The translations under genes and the position numbers were made by a program. The notes below the pieces were generated by a model, which was not told the DNA's origin, ran no database searches, and saw nothing but the letters and a program-made list of their open reading frames with translations. From Geosiphon pyriformis (Eukaryota; Glomeromycota; Glomeromycetes; Archaeosporales; Geosiphonaceae): DNA of 46,707 bases. The stretch lies in assembly GCA_016748015.1 (NCBI GenBank), contig JAAOMT010000710.1:666665-713371 (forward strand). Reading direction: 5' to 3'. Of this stretch, positions 32,872 to 45,300 are shown one piece after another. Numbering within the stretch: position 1 is the first letter of the stretch; each line of letters begins with the position of its first letter.

Positions 32872-34758
32872 TTATTGAGAAGAAAAAGGTAAGAGAAAAC
32901 CCAAACCAGAACACAAAAGATCTAATCTAGCCAAAACAGAATTGACAGAAGCCTTCAGAGCCAACATTTTAGACTCCAAACCACTCATTTTGGTAGTTAA
33001 AACCTTCGAACTACTTGAACTGAAGCCAGCACCCAAATTAGCACTTGAAGGATAAAGAGTGGATGATGCCAACTCACCATCTAGAGCCATATCAGAATCT
33101 AAAACAGGGACTAAAGGCACAGAGCCAACCAAAAGAAGAGCACCAACAGATGAAATCACAGGCACCAACTCAACAAAACTCAATTTCCTTACAATATCAG
33201 AGACCTGTTCAGCCAACAGTTCAAGAGAGTGTTCCAAAGATGCCAAACGAGCATTTAAAAAAGAATCATTAATGATAGAAAAGGAAAAACTATTACCTAA
33301 ACCCAAAGTCGCAAGGGGAGAGAAGCCAACACCAAGATCAGAACCAGAAGGAAAGCCACCAGAAGAGAAAGTAAGAGAAACTACCTGAGTCCATGATTTG
33401 CCACCAAAGGCAGCAGGGCAAAAGATAGGAACATTTTTTTTTATATATAATTTGGCCAACTGAAGACAATCCACACCAGGAGCACGTTTTTTATTAAATA
33501 AACTCAAGAGATTAGAAGGTGACATGTCCGACACATCACACTTTAGAGCTAAATGACCAAGATGCCCATATTTTCTATACCAAACCAAATCCAACCTAGT
33601 CCATGAGAGATGAACACCACCAAAAATAGACTTAGTAAGAAAAGCAGAATCCAGATCATTTTCGGATTCGAAGCCAACCACAGCACAATGAACTCTATTG
33701 CCAGTGTCCAACAAATGATTAATAATGCAAGTTTTGTCATTAGTATTATCCAAAAGATTACTAAGATTATGTGCAGTTGTTCTCACTGGCAAAGTAAACA
33801 AAAGTGCCCTAAAATAATCCCTAAAGGCCCAGATATCACGATCTTTCACAGCTTTTGCCACACACACAGAATCTTTCTTGATTAGGAATGACCATTTTAA
33901 AGCCAACATATCAGCCTGACTTGATTTGGTGAACTCCACTACAGCCTTCTGCCATAACCCAATTAATTGCACTCTGATCGACTTAATTTCACCAAATTTG
34001 GCAACTGCGATAATGATCATATCCTTCAGCATATTCATGGGAATTTCTTTGATCACCACAGTCTGATCTGAGTGAATTCCTTATCTCTTAAGATCACTGT
34101 TTACTATGATGTTATTTTCTCTGGCCAATGACGCGGCCTTTTCCATGCTCTTTAATAAAGTAAACGTTGATCTGATGATCCCTTCAAACTTTGAGAGAGT
34201 AGTGGCCTCCCCAAAACTATTGATTTTTGAAAACAATTTTCTGATGACTTGAGTTTTGGTTGTAGCCGATTTGTCTTCTACAGCTGAGAAATTAATGTCC
34301 AGAGCAAAAGATTTTTTCACAGACACTTCAACTTGAGTTTTAACAATTTTAGGATCAATCCACTTTTTTTCTAGAGAGATAGATACACGAGGGGGAAGCA
34401 CAATTTCATCATTATCCATAATGAAGTCAGGAGAGCCAAGTGGAGAACCAAACATTGTGCCAGTATCAACACGTTTTGCCTTAGGAGTGGTTACAGCTGA
34501 ATCCAGAAGAGACTCTCCATATACATCTGTCATGCCAACATCCTTATCATCACCAGACAAACTATCCACATTAGAGTACACACTATTATCAAGCCCAGAT
34601 TTACTCAAAGAGATATCTCTCTCATCACCAGAGTGTTTAACATTGCCAAGAACCACCTTTTTCTTCTGAATAAAAGAACCACTAGCAGGACCATGGAAAG
34701 CATCTTTGGGTGCCTTTTTTTTTGACATATTACTGCCCAAAGCAGTTTTCAAATCCAC
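32872..34758 (-). pseudogene. LINE-2 ORF1: RRM plus zinc-knuckle RNA-binding protein (one stop)
   Basis: Two in-frame pieces, 34758-34084 and 34080-32872, are separated only by TAA at 34083-34081 (LINE-1 has CAA there). Together they give about 628 codons. An acidic/Ser-rich N-terminus (MSKKKAPKDAF, SLEKKWIDPKIVK) is followed by an RRM-like fold (VVIKEIPMNMLKD, KFGEIKSIRVQLIG, AVVEF; about 34060-33900) and a second fold (FRALLFTLPVRTTAHNL ... VVGFESENDLDSAF). Next is a damaged zinc knuckle WYRKYGHLGHLALKCD with both first Cys positions as Tyr/Lys, a Ser/Gly-rich region, and a predicted coiled segment (SLEHSLELLAEQVSDIVRKL). It probably binds element RNA. Confidence 0.82.
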
Positions 34759-34880
34759 GACAAAGGGGTTATTGTTTAAGGAAATGTTGAAAGAAAACTA
34801 ACAAAAAATAAAAAAACTTCTTTTTCAGAAAATGCACTTTTTAAGGATTTTTGGAGGTAAGAGAGAAAAAAGTAACTTTA

Positions 34881-35851
34881 TTAATTTTAAACAAATATAT
34901 AATTTTATTAGAAAAACCAATTAACAAATTATATAATTTATAAAAAATTAATTTATTATTTAAAATTAAATTATACTTTTTTATAGTTATTTTATACTTA
35001 AATTTATATCAAACAAAAAAAACTAATAATTAGCAAGTTTTAATAGCAACTTAAAATAATATATTATATTTAATTCACATATAAATACATGATTTAAAAT
35101 TTTGATTTTTTTACAATACAAACAAAATATTTTTTGCTATAAAAATATTTTTTAATAATAATAAACAAATATTTATAAGCTGTTTTTATTAAATACATAT
35201 ACAAAATTATTAAAAATTTACTAATAAATTTAATAAATATATGAAAATTTAAATATTATATTAAAAAAATATAAATTTAATTAATGCTTTTAAACAAAAA
35301 ATTATCAATTATATTAATATTAAAATTATTTTTTATTAAGTACTATATATAGTTTTATAAATATTTTAAATAAAATATTATGTATTTTTAAAAACAATAA
35401 TATTAACAAAAATTTTTTATGAATTAAAACTAAAAAAAAACAAAATGAAATAAAAGTAATATTAGTTAAAATATTAATTATTTTATTGCTAAATATGTTA
35501 ATATAGTCTTTAATCTTAAACCAAATAATTTTAATAATTTTATTATAAATAGAATTAACTATTTGTTTTTTTAATTTAACAAAAATTATAATAATTAAGC
35601 AAAAACAAAATTATTTTAACAATACAAATATTTAAAAATATTAATTAATTCTTAAAAATCAAGCTTTAAATAATTTTTTAACAAAATAATTTTGGTTTAG
35701 TCTTAATTTTAGGTCTGTTAATTTTATAATAATTTAAGTTATGTAATAAAACAGATAATTTTATAGATTTATCTTATTTTATTTAATAATACAAAAATTA
35801 ATATTTTATATTAGTAATATTTTTATTATAAACACAAAAAAATAAATATAA
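34881..35851. other. AT-rich spacer with no gene
   Basis: About 1 kb of very AT-rich sequence with no coding frame worth reporting and no clear repeat beyond short A/T runs. Confidence 0.7.
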
Positions 35852-38503
35852 TTTTTTTATTTTATTAAATGAGATCTAAATATTGCCTAGTATAATACAT
35901 TAAAGAATCAATCTAAATTAAATATGAATTATGCATTTTCTATATATGACCAGCCATTCAAGCCAATCAAAACAATATTATACATCTATATAAACTGAGA
36001 CTAAATTTCTAACACCTAAAAAAAACAAATGAGATTTATAAAAACCAAAACTAGTATCAAATGTCTTAGCAATATTAAACAACTTAGTTATACTATTAGA
36101 AAACTTTGATGATAATCCAAAAACTGGAACTGGGGCCAAATCATCACATAGTATAAGCTTATTTTTTTCCATGAATGTGTAATACTTAGCATAGACCAAC
36201 CAAACTTCATCCCTAAAAACAAAACAGAAGCCATGTACAAAGTTCACAATTTTTTGACCCACACTTTGGAACTTCTGAAGACAGAAGCAGCTTTTTGAAT
36301 TTAATCATTAAAGATGAAGTCTTTACAAAGAGCTGTATATACTGCAATATTTGGAACACAGGAGAACAGCAACTAAGACACACATAAAGAAAAATGAAAA
36401 AAACCAAAAAGTGTATTCCAAGCAATTGCATAAGCATTCAACAAATAACAATAAACAAAATTATTAATGATGTAAAAAAAAACATGGTCTAAGATCTTAA
36501 CATTACCATAATACAAACACAACATATTGGGATAATGTTTGTTATATAGATGTTTTTAAACAGCAACTGACAGCTAATAGTGCAAAGCTTTTATAAAGTA
36601 TGTATGGGCACTAACAGTAGGCTTACTAGTAAAACTAGCAGCCATGTGCAAATTAGGATGTCATACCAAAGATGAGCTAAACCAATTAATGTCTAAGAAC
36701 AAACTATTATTCAAAATTCTAAAACCAGAACCAATTTCCCAACATGTACAATAAACAGACTGAAAAATCTTATAAACAAAATATCTAGAATTATTAGAGA
36801 CCATATTACCTTCAGCCAAAATACACTATTTTTCCAATCAAAGAGAAAAAGTACCAGAAAAAAAAAGAGACAGCTTTGGCAAGAGCATCAGCATATATAT
36901 TATTCAAAACATCTAAATAACTCCTTACTTTGTGTCAACTAACATTTAAATTTTTTCTCTGAACAATGTTTACAATGTGTTAATGCTCAACCCAACAATA
37001 ATTTTTATAATTTGGATGCATTAGACCCAATTCTGATTTACATATATCTAAAACACCCTGACTGTCTGTAAAAAAATGAACTAAACTATGAAATAGAATG
37101 TACTTAAGAGCCAACACTATAACTTGCAATTCCACTAAAATAGATAATATTAAACCAGAAACTTTAACACCCAAACCCAAATTAATGTCCTCAAAAAAAA
37201 CCACTGTATCAGCTCTTATGCTAAGTTTTCCCAAATTTTTTAACAATTCATTAGTATAGACAGAAAGACTACCAACATCAACATTCAACAAAAAATCACA
37301 AACCACCTCAAATTCATTAGATTTGAGAATACTCAAAGGCCTAAGAACTTCCAAAGAAAGTACATATGTAAAAGAAGAATCTACACTAGTGAAAAAATTG
37401 ACAAAAAGCTTAAACCAGTCAGAAATCAGACTATATGGATCTAGTTTCTTTCAACACTTAAAGGTTTTCCAATTAAAAATAGCTCTATTTTTACCACAAA
37501 GCTGGTCCACAAAAGCAATGTTATACTGCTAAAATAAAAAAAAAAACTTAAAAAATCTGGCTTTGTAAAGAATAGTTAACATGGAGGTTTCATTATGAAA
37601 ATGGAAAGCATTGTTTATGTGACCACCCAAGAACAAATTGTACTCAAAAAAAATACAAACCACACTTGCCAAAAAATTATTAGAAGTACTGATTCTAATA
37701 TGAATTAAGAACACCAAAAAGTGAAATAGATACCAAGACAGAAATTACAAGTCATAAAACCTGTATAAAAACAAATAACCCAAAATCCCAATAGAATTCA
37801 TAAAACACACAACAAAAACAACTTTGTTTTCAGTTTGAACTTGCTCAAAAGTCTTCAAACTATACAGTGAAAAATAATAAAGTACATTATTAGGGAAATT
37901 GAAAAGCAAACCAAACTTTGACTTCAAGTCCTTACAATCAAAACATCCTATTTATTATATACACTAATAGAAATAAAGCTGAATTGCATCTTATAGCTTA
38001 CTATAAAATAGAGAACTGCTAACACCAAATATAAAAACTGTTTATTAGAAATGGCCTTCTTTAGAACAAAGTTGGCAAAAAACCAGATATCTAAATGTGT
38101 TTTAACTAAGTTAGACTTAAATAAACTCTTAGTAGATAAAAAAATACCCAGGTAGTGATGAAATTTTCTCTTTTTGGCAATGGAAATAAGCAAACCACTG
38201 ATTGATAAAAAAAGACATTCAACTCTGCAATTAATAAAAATGGTCACTGTTTTGTTATTATTAACAAAGATATTATTAATTCAAAAAAATTTATTAGCAA
38301 CATTAAAAATGTGTTGGGTAGCAGTTTGGCTGTTACCAATTCAGATTGTATTATTGACAAAAGCACCAACAGTAAAGAAAGATATCAATTTAGCTTGAGA
38401 TTCAGAATGACCAGTTCTGACAACAAAATGAGAATTCAACCTATATTTACACATACTCTTTTGTCTTTTAACTTTATACAGAAGAGGATCATAAAATATG
38501 TAC
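35852..38503 (-). mobile_element. LINE-3: decayed 3' part of a LINE, cut in the RT domain by Gypsy-2
   Basis: Minus-strand order: reverse transcriptase from IFYDPLLYKVKRQ (at 38495) through FVNN (38361-38350; both catalytic Asp read Asn) and YLGIFLSTKSL; RNase H at 37354-36980 (SVYTNELLKNLG for YTD, VELQVIVLALK, FFTDSQGVLD); zinc-binding remnant; C-terminal piece 36262-35978; then the family tail (36000-35855). It is closer in RNase H and C-terminus to the fragment at 8868 than to LINE-1/2, so it is another subfamily. The N-terminal part lies beyond Gypsy-2, outside the window. Confidence 0.83.
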
Positions 38504-39425
38504 TATTATCAGAGATTTTTGGTCTTTTTTCTTAAATGTTGTTAATGTCTGTTTGTTGTAAATCTATGTTTTCTAAAAATAGTTGAATCTCCAATAACTG
38601 AATTTATTTTCAAATTATAGAAAATAATTTGAACTACTGGGCTTATAAGTGAAATGACCAATTTTATGCCAGTTACTATATGTAGTTATGTTGTAGTAAA
38701 CATCAACTCTTTCCAGGAATTACTCATCTGAAAGCTTACTAAAAATGTGTAGTTACTTTGCTGTAAAAGTTAATTCTTCTACAAGAATTTCATTTGTAAG
38801 CTATTCTAATAATTTATAATAAGAAAAAAAGGAAAAATAAAAGAAATATAAAAGAAAAGGAATTGTGTCAAGGAAAACGTTTTCTATTTAGGCCTAAAGT
38901 TACTAACAGATTACTGAAATTGGTAGCTAATCAATTTCAAAATGTTAGTTGTGTTAAGAGAATTTCAAGTATAATAATTAAAGAATTTGGTTTTCAAATA
39001 TTTAATTTTTATTTAAGATGTGTAAAAGGTAATTTGTTCTAATTAAAATATCTAAAGTAAGATACTATGATAAGATACTATAAAAAAATAATTTTCTTGA
39101 AGAAAAAAGCTCTTCTTTTATATAACTTATTGTAGTACTAGTTTTTAAACTTGCACTTTTTTCTTTGTTTTAATTTTAGCAAACTAAAAATACATTTCGG
39201 TAAACTACAAGTTATTATCAATTTCGGCGAATTTTAACTATATTAAATGGTTCAAAGTATTGTGTAATTTGATCATCTTAATTTCTATAATACAAATTGG
39301 GTTATTAATTGAATGATAATATTTGATAAAATAATAAGTAATAATTGAAATGATAATAATATATGCTAATAGGAATTATAAGAATAATTTCATGTTAATT
39401 AATAGCTAAAATTCTACTGGTAACA
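38504..39425 (-). mobile_element. 3' LTR of Gypsy-2 (922 bp), TGTTACCAG family
   Basis: The outer end is TATTATCAG (TGTTACCAG with G to A and C to T changes), abutting LINE-3. The inner end is an intact CTGGTAACA (39417-39425) next to the last Gypsy-2 ORF. It aligns over its length with 21442-22433 but is about 70 bp shorter, mostly from fewer 20-bp U3 units. The 5' LTR is beyond the right edge. Confidence 0.88.
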
Positions 39426-40069
39426 TAATCTCTTTCTTAAGACTGAGCTTTATCAAAGTTCAAGTACTATCTGTAATATTAAGATAGTGGTCCAAAATAA
39501 TTAAAGTAATTTGGTCTGAAAATTGTTGAAATTTCAGTTTTGTGAGCTTTCTAATGTATTGAATCTTCATTGGATAAAGTATTGGATTTTGTAGGATGTT
39601 TTCACAAGTGTTGAATAAATTATAGAGTTTAAATGTGGCTCTAAATTTGTAACAAGTGTTTGTTAGTCCAGCTGCTGTCTTAAATTTATTGTGAATTTGT
39701 TTTTGTATAGCTTCAGAAGTGATGTTTGTTGCTTCAAGTTTCAGTTTTCGTTCATAAAGTGTTTTTCCAATGTGAAAATATCTATAAATAAGGATATGTT
39801 CATTGTTCTGTTTATTAAGAAATAGTAGAAGATTTTGTTGGTTTGTAGTATTTGGTAAAATGTCTATAGGAGCAAATAAAAAGTTTTCTTTTAGTGCTTG
39901 TTTCAAAAGTTCTGATAATTGATTTCCAGAGTAACCTCTTGTTTTTTTTATAAGAGTGATAATTTTGAGAATTATTTACTATTGGTGTTGTAGTTTTTTT
40001 TTGAGTGTAATTAATTTGATTTTCATTAATTATTATAAATAAGTCAGGAAGTGTTTTTAAGGCTAACAT
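39406..40069 (-). pseudogene. Gypsy-2 last ORF between integrase and 3' LTR
   Basis: Two overlapping pieces (40069-39815 and 39906-39460) are joined by a frameshift; after TAG at 39460 the frame runs on to TAG at 39408-39406, inside the LTR. Landmarks are LALKTLPDLFIIINENQINY, FLFAPIDILPNTTNQQN, YRYFHIGKTLYERKLKLEAT and KIQYIRKLTKLKFQQFSDQ. The C-terminus is the same protein as 1-273. About 220 codons in all. I recognise no domain: no signal peptide or membrane span that would suggest an envelope, and no zinc knuckle. Being kept in two elements suggests a real element protein. Confidence 0.6.
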
Positions 40070-40279
40070 TAATTTTTGGAATACTTGTTAAATATTTCGA
40101 AGAATAATCATGATAAAATGATTAATTAATAAGTAAAATTTAACAAAGAATAAAAAAAATTATTTTTGGGTATAGGATTTTTATTTGTTTTTGGATTTGA
40201 GTGTTTCTTGTAATTATTTATTATTTTTGTTTTTATGTTTTGTGTATTTTAAAGGGATTATTATAAAAATGTTAAATTA

Positions 40280-41624
40280 AGTATTCAAGTTTGGTTGTTG
40301 TTCTATTATAACTATTGGTTTTAAATTTTGGGGAATATCTTCAAGATTAATTAAAAGGAAATATGTACCAATTTGTGGAATTAATGGTTTAGGATTGTTT
40401 TTGAAATAATAATGTTTCAATCAATCTCTATGTGCAATTTTTGTTAGTACTTTGTTATCAAGTTTTAACTTGTATGATCTATTGTCTAGAATTTTGTGAA
40501 TATAAAATAGTCTATCTCATTTATGTTCAAATTTTCCACTTCATTGTTTTTCAGTCTTAGTTCTGTATAAGAAAACTTTATTTCCAACTTTAAATTCTTT
40601 GATAACTAATAGCAGTTTGTTATTATGTTTTTTTTTTGTTGAACTTGGGAGTGTTTAATATGAGTGACTGCTATTTGTTTTTTTCTTTCTAATGTATTAA
40701 AAAGAGTATAAGCTCTTCTTTAAAGTGTTTCTTGAAAGTTTTCTTCATTGATAAATTGTACTGGATATGTTTTTACTATGAAATTAATTGGTAATATTGC
40801 TGTTCTTCCATAAGTAAAATCAAATAGTATGTGTTTCATAGTATCTTGTTTTAGTGTTCTGTATATTAATAACACTAATAGAATAAATATATCTCATTCT
40901 TACTCAAAATTTGTTGAAACTTTGGTTAAAAATTCACACAATGTTCTGTTGAAATGTTCTACAAGTTTATTTGTTTAAAAGTAATATAATAATAATAAAA
41001 GTTTTTTGATCTTAAATTGTTCACAAATTTCTTGTATCAAGTTGTTTACAAAATGTATTTTTTGATTAGATAAAAGTTCAATTGAGCATCTATGTCTACA
41101 AATAATGTTTTCATAGATGAAATTTGCTACTAATTTTGCATTTGCTCTTTGGATAGCTCTAGTTTTAGGCCATTTGGTAAAATAATCAACTGCAACTGCA
41201 ATATAATGATTTTCTTAGATTGTAATAGGTAATGGTCTGACTAAATCAATTTCAATTCCATCAAAAAGTTGTCCAATTTTGATTGAATTTAGGGGTTCTG
41301 TGGGATGAGTTTCTTCTTTTCTTTGACAACTATCACAAGATTTTACATATTATTAAATGTTTTTTTGCATTTGAGACCAAAATAATGTTCAAGAGTTCTT
41401 TAAATTGTTCCATCTCTTTCTAAGTATGCTGAAGAAGGATCTGTGTATATGTTGTATAGAATTGTTTCTTTTTTATTTTTTTGTACTAATCTGAGTGATT
41501 GGTTTAAATTTCTGCAATTTTTATAATAGATTTTGTTGTAGTATATAAAATATTGTTTTGATTGGTGTTGTAATCGATGTTTTTTACTTGGAAACCAATT
41601 TTTTGGTATGATAAGAGTTTCCAA
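40280..41624 (-). pseudogene. Gypsy-2 integrase with H2C2-type end, core and GPY/F-like tail
   Basis: Integrase inserts the cDNA. The N-terminal zinc region is decayed (41624-41400, LYNIYTDPSSAYLERDGTI, then YDSCQRK). The core reads GIEIDLVRPLPITI (first Asp, about 41255), AVAVDYFTKWPK, CSIELLSNQKIHFVNN (second catalytic Asp is Asn, codon at 41067-41065) and KLVEHFNRTL (Glu, about 40965). The C-terminal module near 40580-40430 reads GNKVFLYR, KFEHK and YIHKILDNRSYKLKLDNKVL, as in GPY/F tails of Gypsy integrases. Stops are frequent. Confidence 0.8.
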
Positions 41625-41779
41625 ATAGTTTTTGATGTTGTTGTAATTTTGTTATCTATTATTGTTTGGTTATTTTGTTGATAGATTGGTAAGTGGTGAG
41701 ATTGCTGTTGGTATTAATTTTGTTTCATTCTTGAAAGACTGTCAATATTGGTATGTAGTTTTCTTAATTTGTGATATAT

Positions 41780-42180
41780 AATATACTTGTAGTCTGCTAG
41801 AAAATTATTTCATCAAGACTGTTTAGCATTTTGTTTAGTTTTATTTTTATTAAGCCATTTGAGGCCAATATTGTCAGTTATGATATTAAATTTTTTTCTA
41901 TTCTTTAGGTATTATTGAAAGTGTTTAAGAGCCCAAATAACTGTAGCAGCTTCTAATTCAGTTGAGCTATATTTGAGTTCTGTTGGTTTGAGTGTTTTAT
42001 TGGTATAAACAATAACTTATTCCTGGCTATTTTCATTTAATTGTGATAGAATGGCACCAAATGCTATGTATAAAGCATCAGTGACTAGTTGGAACTATTT
42101 GTTAAAGTTTGGATAAGCAAGAACTAAGGCTGTTATTAATTTTGTTTTGAGAGTTTCAAAGACTTTTTGCTGTTTTTTAG
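41780..42180 (-). pseudogene. Gypsy-2 RNase H
   Basis: RNase H removes the RNA strand of the RNA-DNA hybrid. The minus strand reads FQLVTDALYIAFGAILSQLN (about 42095-42036), then VIVYTNKTLKPTELKYSSTE and LEAATVIWA. This is the Gypsy RNase H pattern F.L.TDAS..G.GA.L.Q ... Y.S..L...E..Y...E.E..A...A. One TAA lies after SQE. Confidence 0.78.
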
Positions 42181-42349
42181 TCTATTAATATGGCATATTT
42201 TTGTTGGTAAGATAATTGAGTGGTTTGACAATTTCTGAGAATCTTTTTATGAATTTCCAATAGTAGAAAGCTAATTCTACAAATTCTCATAGCTCTGTGG
42301 TATTTTTGGAAGTTTAAAAGTTTTTGATAGCATTGATTGTTTCAGGATT

Positions 42350-42900
42350 TGGTTTAATTTCATCTTTGCTAGCAATGTGTTCAAAAAAAATTAAACTTGT
42401 TTTTTCAAAATAATATTTTTCAATGTTTAACTTTAATTCTGCTTTCTGTAATTATTGAAAAACTTCTTGCAAGTGAATAAGATAAGCTTTAAAGCTTGGT
42501 AAGTACACATTAATATTATCAAAATAGACAACTACTGATTGCTATAAAAATTCTTCATATACAACATCCATAAGTTGCTAAAATGTTGCTGATGCATTAC
42601 AGAGTTTAAAAGACATAATATTGAATTTATAATTTTTTTTTTGGGTGGTAAATGCTGTTTTGAAGTGATTCTTTAGATCTATTTCTACTTGTTAGTATTT
42701 ATTTTCCAAGTTCAAAGTTAAAAAGAATTTGGCTTTTCTTAAAACATCTAACATGTTATTGATTCTTGAAAAAAAGTAGGTATCTTCAATTATTATATTA
42801 TTGAGTTAACAATAGTCTACACAAAATCTGATTTTTCCATTTTTTTTTTAACAAAAACTACTGATAAGATCCAAAGACTTCTTAATAATTAAATTTATTT
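42350..42900 (-). pseudogene. Gypsy-2 reverse transcriptase
   Basis: Read on the minus strand: VDYC-stop-LNN (about 42835), IEDTYFFSRINNMLD, KFFLTLNLENKY with the first catalytic Asp as Asn (codon 42712-42710), YKFNIMSFKLCNASATF, and VVVYFDNINVY with YFDN at 42526-42515 instead of Y(V/I/F)DD. SLIFFEHIASK and an Asn/Pro-rich end follow. The order is that of Ty3/Gypsy RT. Stops follow CAA/CAG positions (ATF-stop-QL, EFL-stop-QS). Two of three catalytic Asp are lost. Confidence 0.87.
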
Positions 42901-43559
42901 ATTATTAAGCATTTTTTGGACTTTTTCTCTAATAAATTGGTAACTGGCAAGTGGCACTTGATATACTTGTTAGTGTTTTAGAAGACATTTTCTGTGTGAA
43001 TCTAATATTGAACAATATCAGTTTTTCCAAGATTATTGTTGTCTTTTACAAATATATTAGCAAATTTAACAATAAGCTGTTTTAATTGTCTTTGTTGTTA
43101 GGATTCTAGAAGACCCATGTTGATTTGTAAGAGTTTTTTTCCAGAAGATAGTAGTTTTCTGTAGTAAAAATAATGTTTGGATTGGAAAGTAGAGTGTGTC
43201 TTACAATTTCGATTAAATTAGAAACAATTTGAGGGTTTTCATCTTGGAAAATATTGCTATGTATGATTCTAATTTATAATTTATTTAATAAAATAATAGG
43301 AGGGTTGTTGATATTGTAAAATATAACTCAAAATTTCTTTGTTTTTTTGGAAATATAGACATTTGAGATTGAAATTTTATGTTTTAAACAGATTTGTTTA
43401 TTGGATTTAAAGATTTGTTGAGTAGTAATAGGCTTGGAACAAGTATAAATTTCGTGATATTTTCCAAAAGATGATATGGTAATTGGTTAGAAAAGTTGAA
43501 AAATCTGGTAAGATTTATTTTGTATATTGAGAACTATGTTTACTGGAATTGTGAATTGT

Positions 43560-43935
43560 CTAATTGAACCAAAATTTTGAGTTTTTTTTTTACTTTTTCT
43601 TAATTGTTCTTTGTTGTTAACTGCTTGTAAACCTGAAATGTTAATTAAAAGTAGATAAATAGCTTATGCAATTTTCTCAGTATGCTCTATTTTGAATGAT
43701 TTCACAGTTTTATTTTGTAGTATAATAGTAATGTCTCTTATATATTCTGTATTTATAATTCTTCTTCTAATGTTAATTTTTTTGCTGGCTAGGAATAATT
43801 AAAAAGTAATTTGAACTATTGCTTCTGGTAGAATTTTAAGAGCAATTTTTAAATTAATTTTAGTGAAAGTTTTGGTTAAAGAACTAAGGTATCTTTGCCA
43901 AGATATCATAAGTCATATTCTGCATCAATTTTATA
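43560..43935 (-). pseudogene. Gypsy-2 dUTPase domain
   Basis: It aligns with the Gypsy-1 dUTPase: DAEYDL (motif 1, DAGFDL in Gypsy-1), NLKIALKILPEAIVQITF, KKINIRRRIINTEYIRDITI (motif 3), IEHTEKIA-stop-AIYLLL (motif 4), and QNFGSIRQ (motif 5). Stops and changes at motif Asp and Gly positions make it inactive. Its place between protease and RT repeats that in Gypsy-1, so the dUTPase was part of the common ancestor. Confidence 0.8.
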
Positions 43936-44720
43936 AGCTTTTTTAGACTTGATTTCTTGACTATTGTTGTCGAAATATTTAAGTTGTAGAGCTGGTTGAT
44001 TTTTAGTAAGATAGATTAATTTCTTCTTCTGGCTTAGATTCTCCAAATTTAATTTCTTCTTGGTTATTTTTGCTGGGCAAGAAGATGCTAAAGGCATAGT
44101 ATTCTGGACACTATTTGTCATCACAAGGCATGATATATTCTTTATACAATTGAATGTTCATTTGCTTTAATTGTTGAATTTGAGCTTCTTGGATTGGGTA
44201 AGTATGGTTTGCAATTTAATGATATGCTTTTACTTCATCTTTATAGTTAAATTCAGCTAATTCTATTGTGTATTCAATATATTCAGCTTCTTTCATTTGG
44301 CAGACATTTTCTTGGATGGCTCCATTAATTAAAGCTATTGCTAAGTCAAAGATTATTTCAGTATTATAAGAGTAGTAATAGAGTTTGTTAAAAGCACTAT
44401 TGTATACTACATCAAAAAATGTTTCTCTTTTGACTTTTTCTGAGATTAATAAGGCATATTGGCAGATTTGGTCACATACTTCTCCTTTTATTACAATATT
44501 AATCCAGTTGCATTCTTTTGGTAATATATCTTTATATGTAAGACAAGAAGTATTGTCTTATTTTCTATTTCATTTGAGATATCTAAATCGTTCTCTATGG
44601 CATGCTTTACAAAAGTAGCAGGTACATGTTTCATATTTCTCTTCTGAATATATACATGCTCCTATTGATAAAAGTTTCTTCTTGCAATTTTTATATTTAA
44701 ATAAGATGTAAAGTAATTGT
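43936..44720 (-). pseudogene. Gypsy-2 Cys-rich linker
   Basis: From the 5' side: a decayed cysteine cluster YKNCKKKLLSIGAC ... CYFCKACHRERF (44692-44590; CKAC at 44611-44600), homologous to CINC...CHPC of Gypsy-1. Then comes a region with CQYALLISEKVKRETFFDVV, IDLAIALINGAIQENVCQ-like sequence and QIQQLKQMNIQLYKEY, then the Glu-rich run before the dUTPase. It is more open than neighbouring parts. Function unknown. Confidence 0.55.
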
Positions 44721-44949
44721 TTCTGTGATTTTAATATAGAGTATTAAACAACATTTTATCTCCTGGTTTTTTCAAAGATTTTTTGTTCTGTTTTTTTAGC
44801 CCAATTGGATGGTAATTTAAGAGCCATAAAGATTTTAATAATTGGTAGTTCTTTCTCCTCTTCAAATTCGAACACTGAGACTTTTTCAGTTCATTTATTG
44901 AAAGTACTATATATAACAGGTATTTAGGTATATTGTTTTTAATATGAAA

Positions 44950-45300
44950 TCTTCAATTCCTGGGTTTTCCAATCTAAATTTGCATTGGTCTTGAAAAATT
45001 AATTGTTTCTGACAAAAGCTTAATATTGGGGTGCATTTATGATTAAAACTTTAACTAAAATGATAATTTCATCAATAATAAAAGAGAAATTATCAATTTT
45101 TCCTATTGAAATTTTTTTTATATCATTAGCAGTAACAATAACTGTTTGGACTGGTCTGTCAACAATTCATTAAAGCTATTATATTAGTTGGTAGATGATG
45201 ATATTTCCAGCAAATTTACTATTTAAGATCAATTAAATTGGTTTTTCTTCTATTTTAGTTTTAGTATACATTGCTGTGATTGCTTTTTGTTCATTAACTG
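44950..45300 (-). pseudogene. Gypsy-2 aspartic protease region
   Basis: KAITAMYTKTKIEEKPI-stop-LILNSKFAGNIII matches the Gypsy-1 protease frame. The active-site triad reads NSK (LNSK at 45226-45215), so it is inactive. Downstream VTANDIKKISIGKIDNFSFI is the flap region. Confidence 0.7.

Larger units (their letters stand above)
28066..34880 (-). mobile_element. LINE-2: near full-length non-LTR retrotransposon (about 6.8 kb)
   Basis: On the minus strand: 5' leader (34880-34759), ORF1 (34758-32872), ORF2 (about 32866-28184), 3' UTR with the family tail, and a terminal A run (T run on the plus strand at about 28050-28060). It has the fewest stops of the three long LINEs and keeps FVDD in the reverse transcriptase, but stops and frameshifts still break both ORFs. 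Limits are approximate. No clear target-site duplication was seen in the simple-sequence flanks. Confidence 0.88.
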
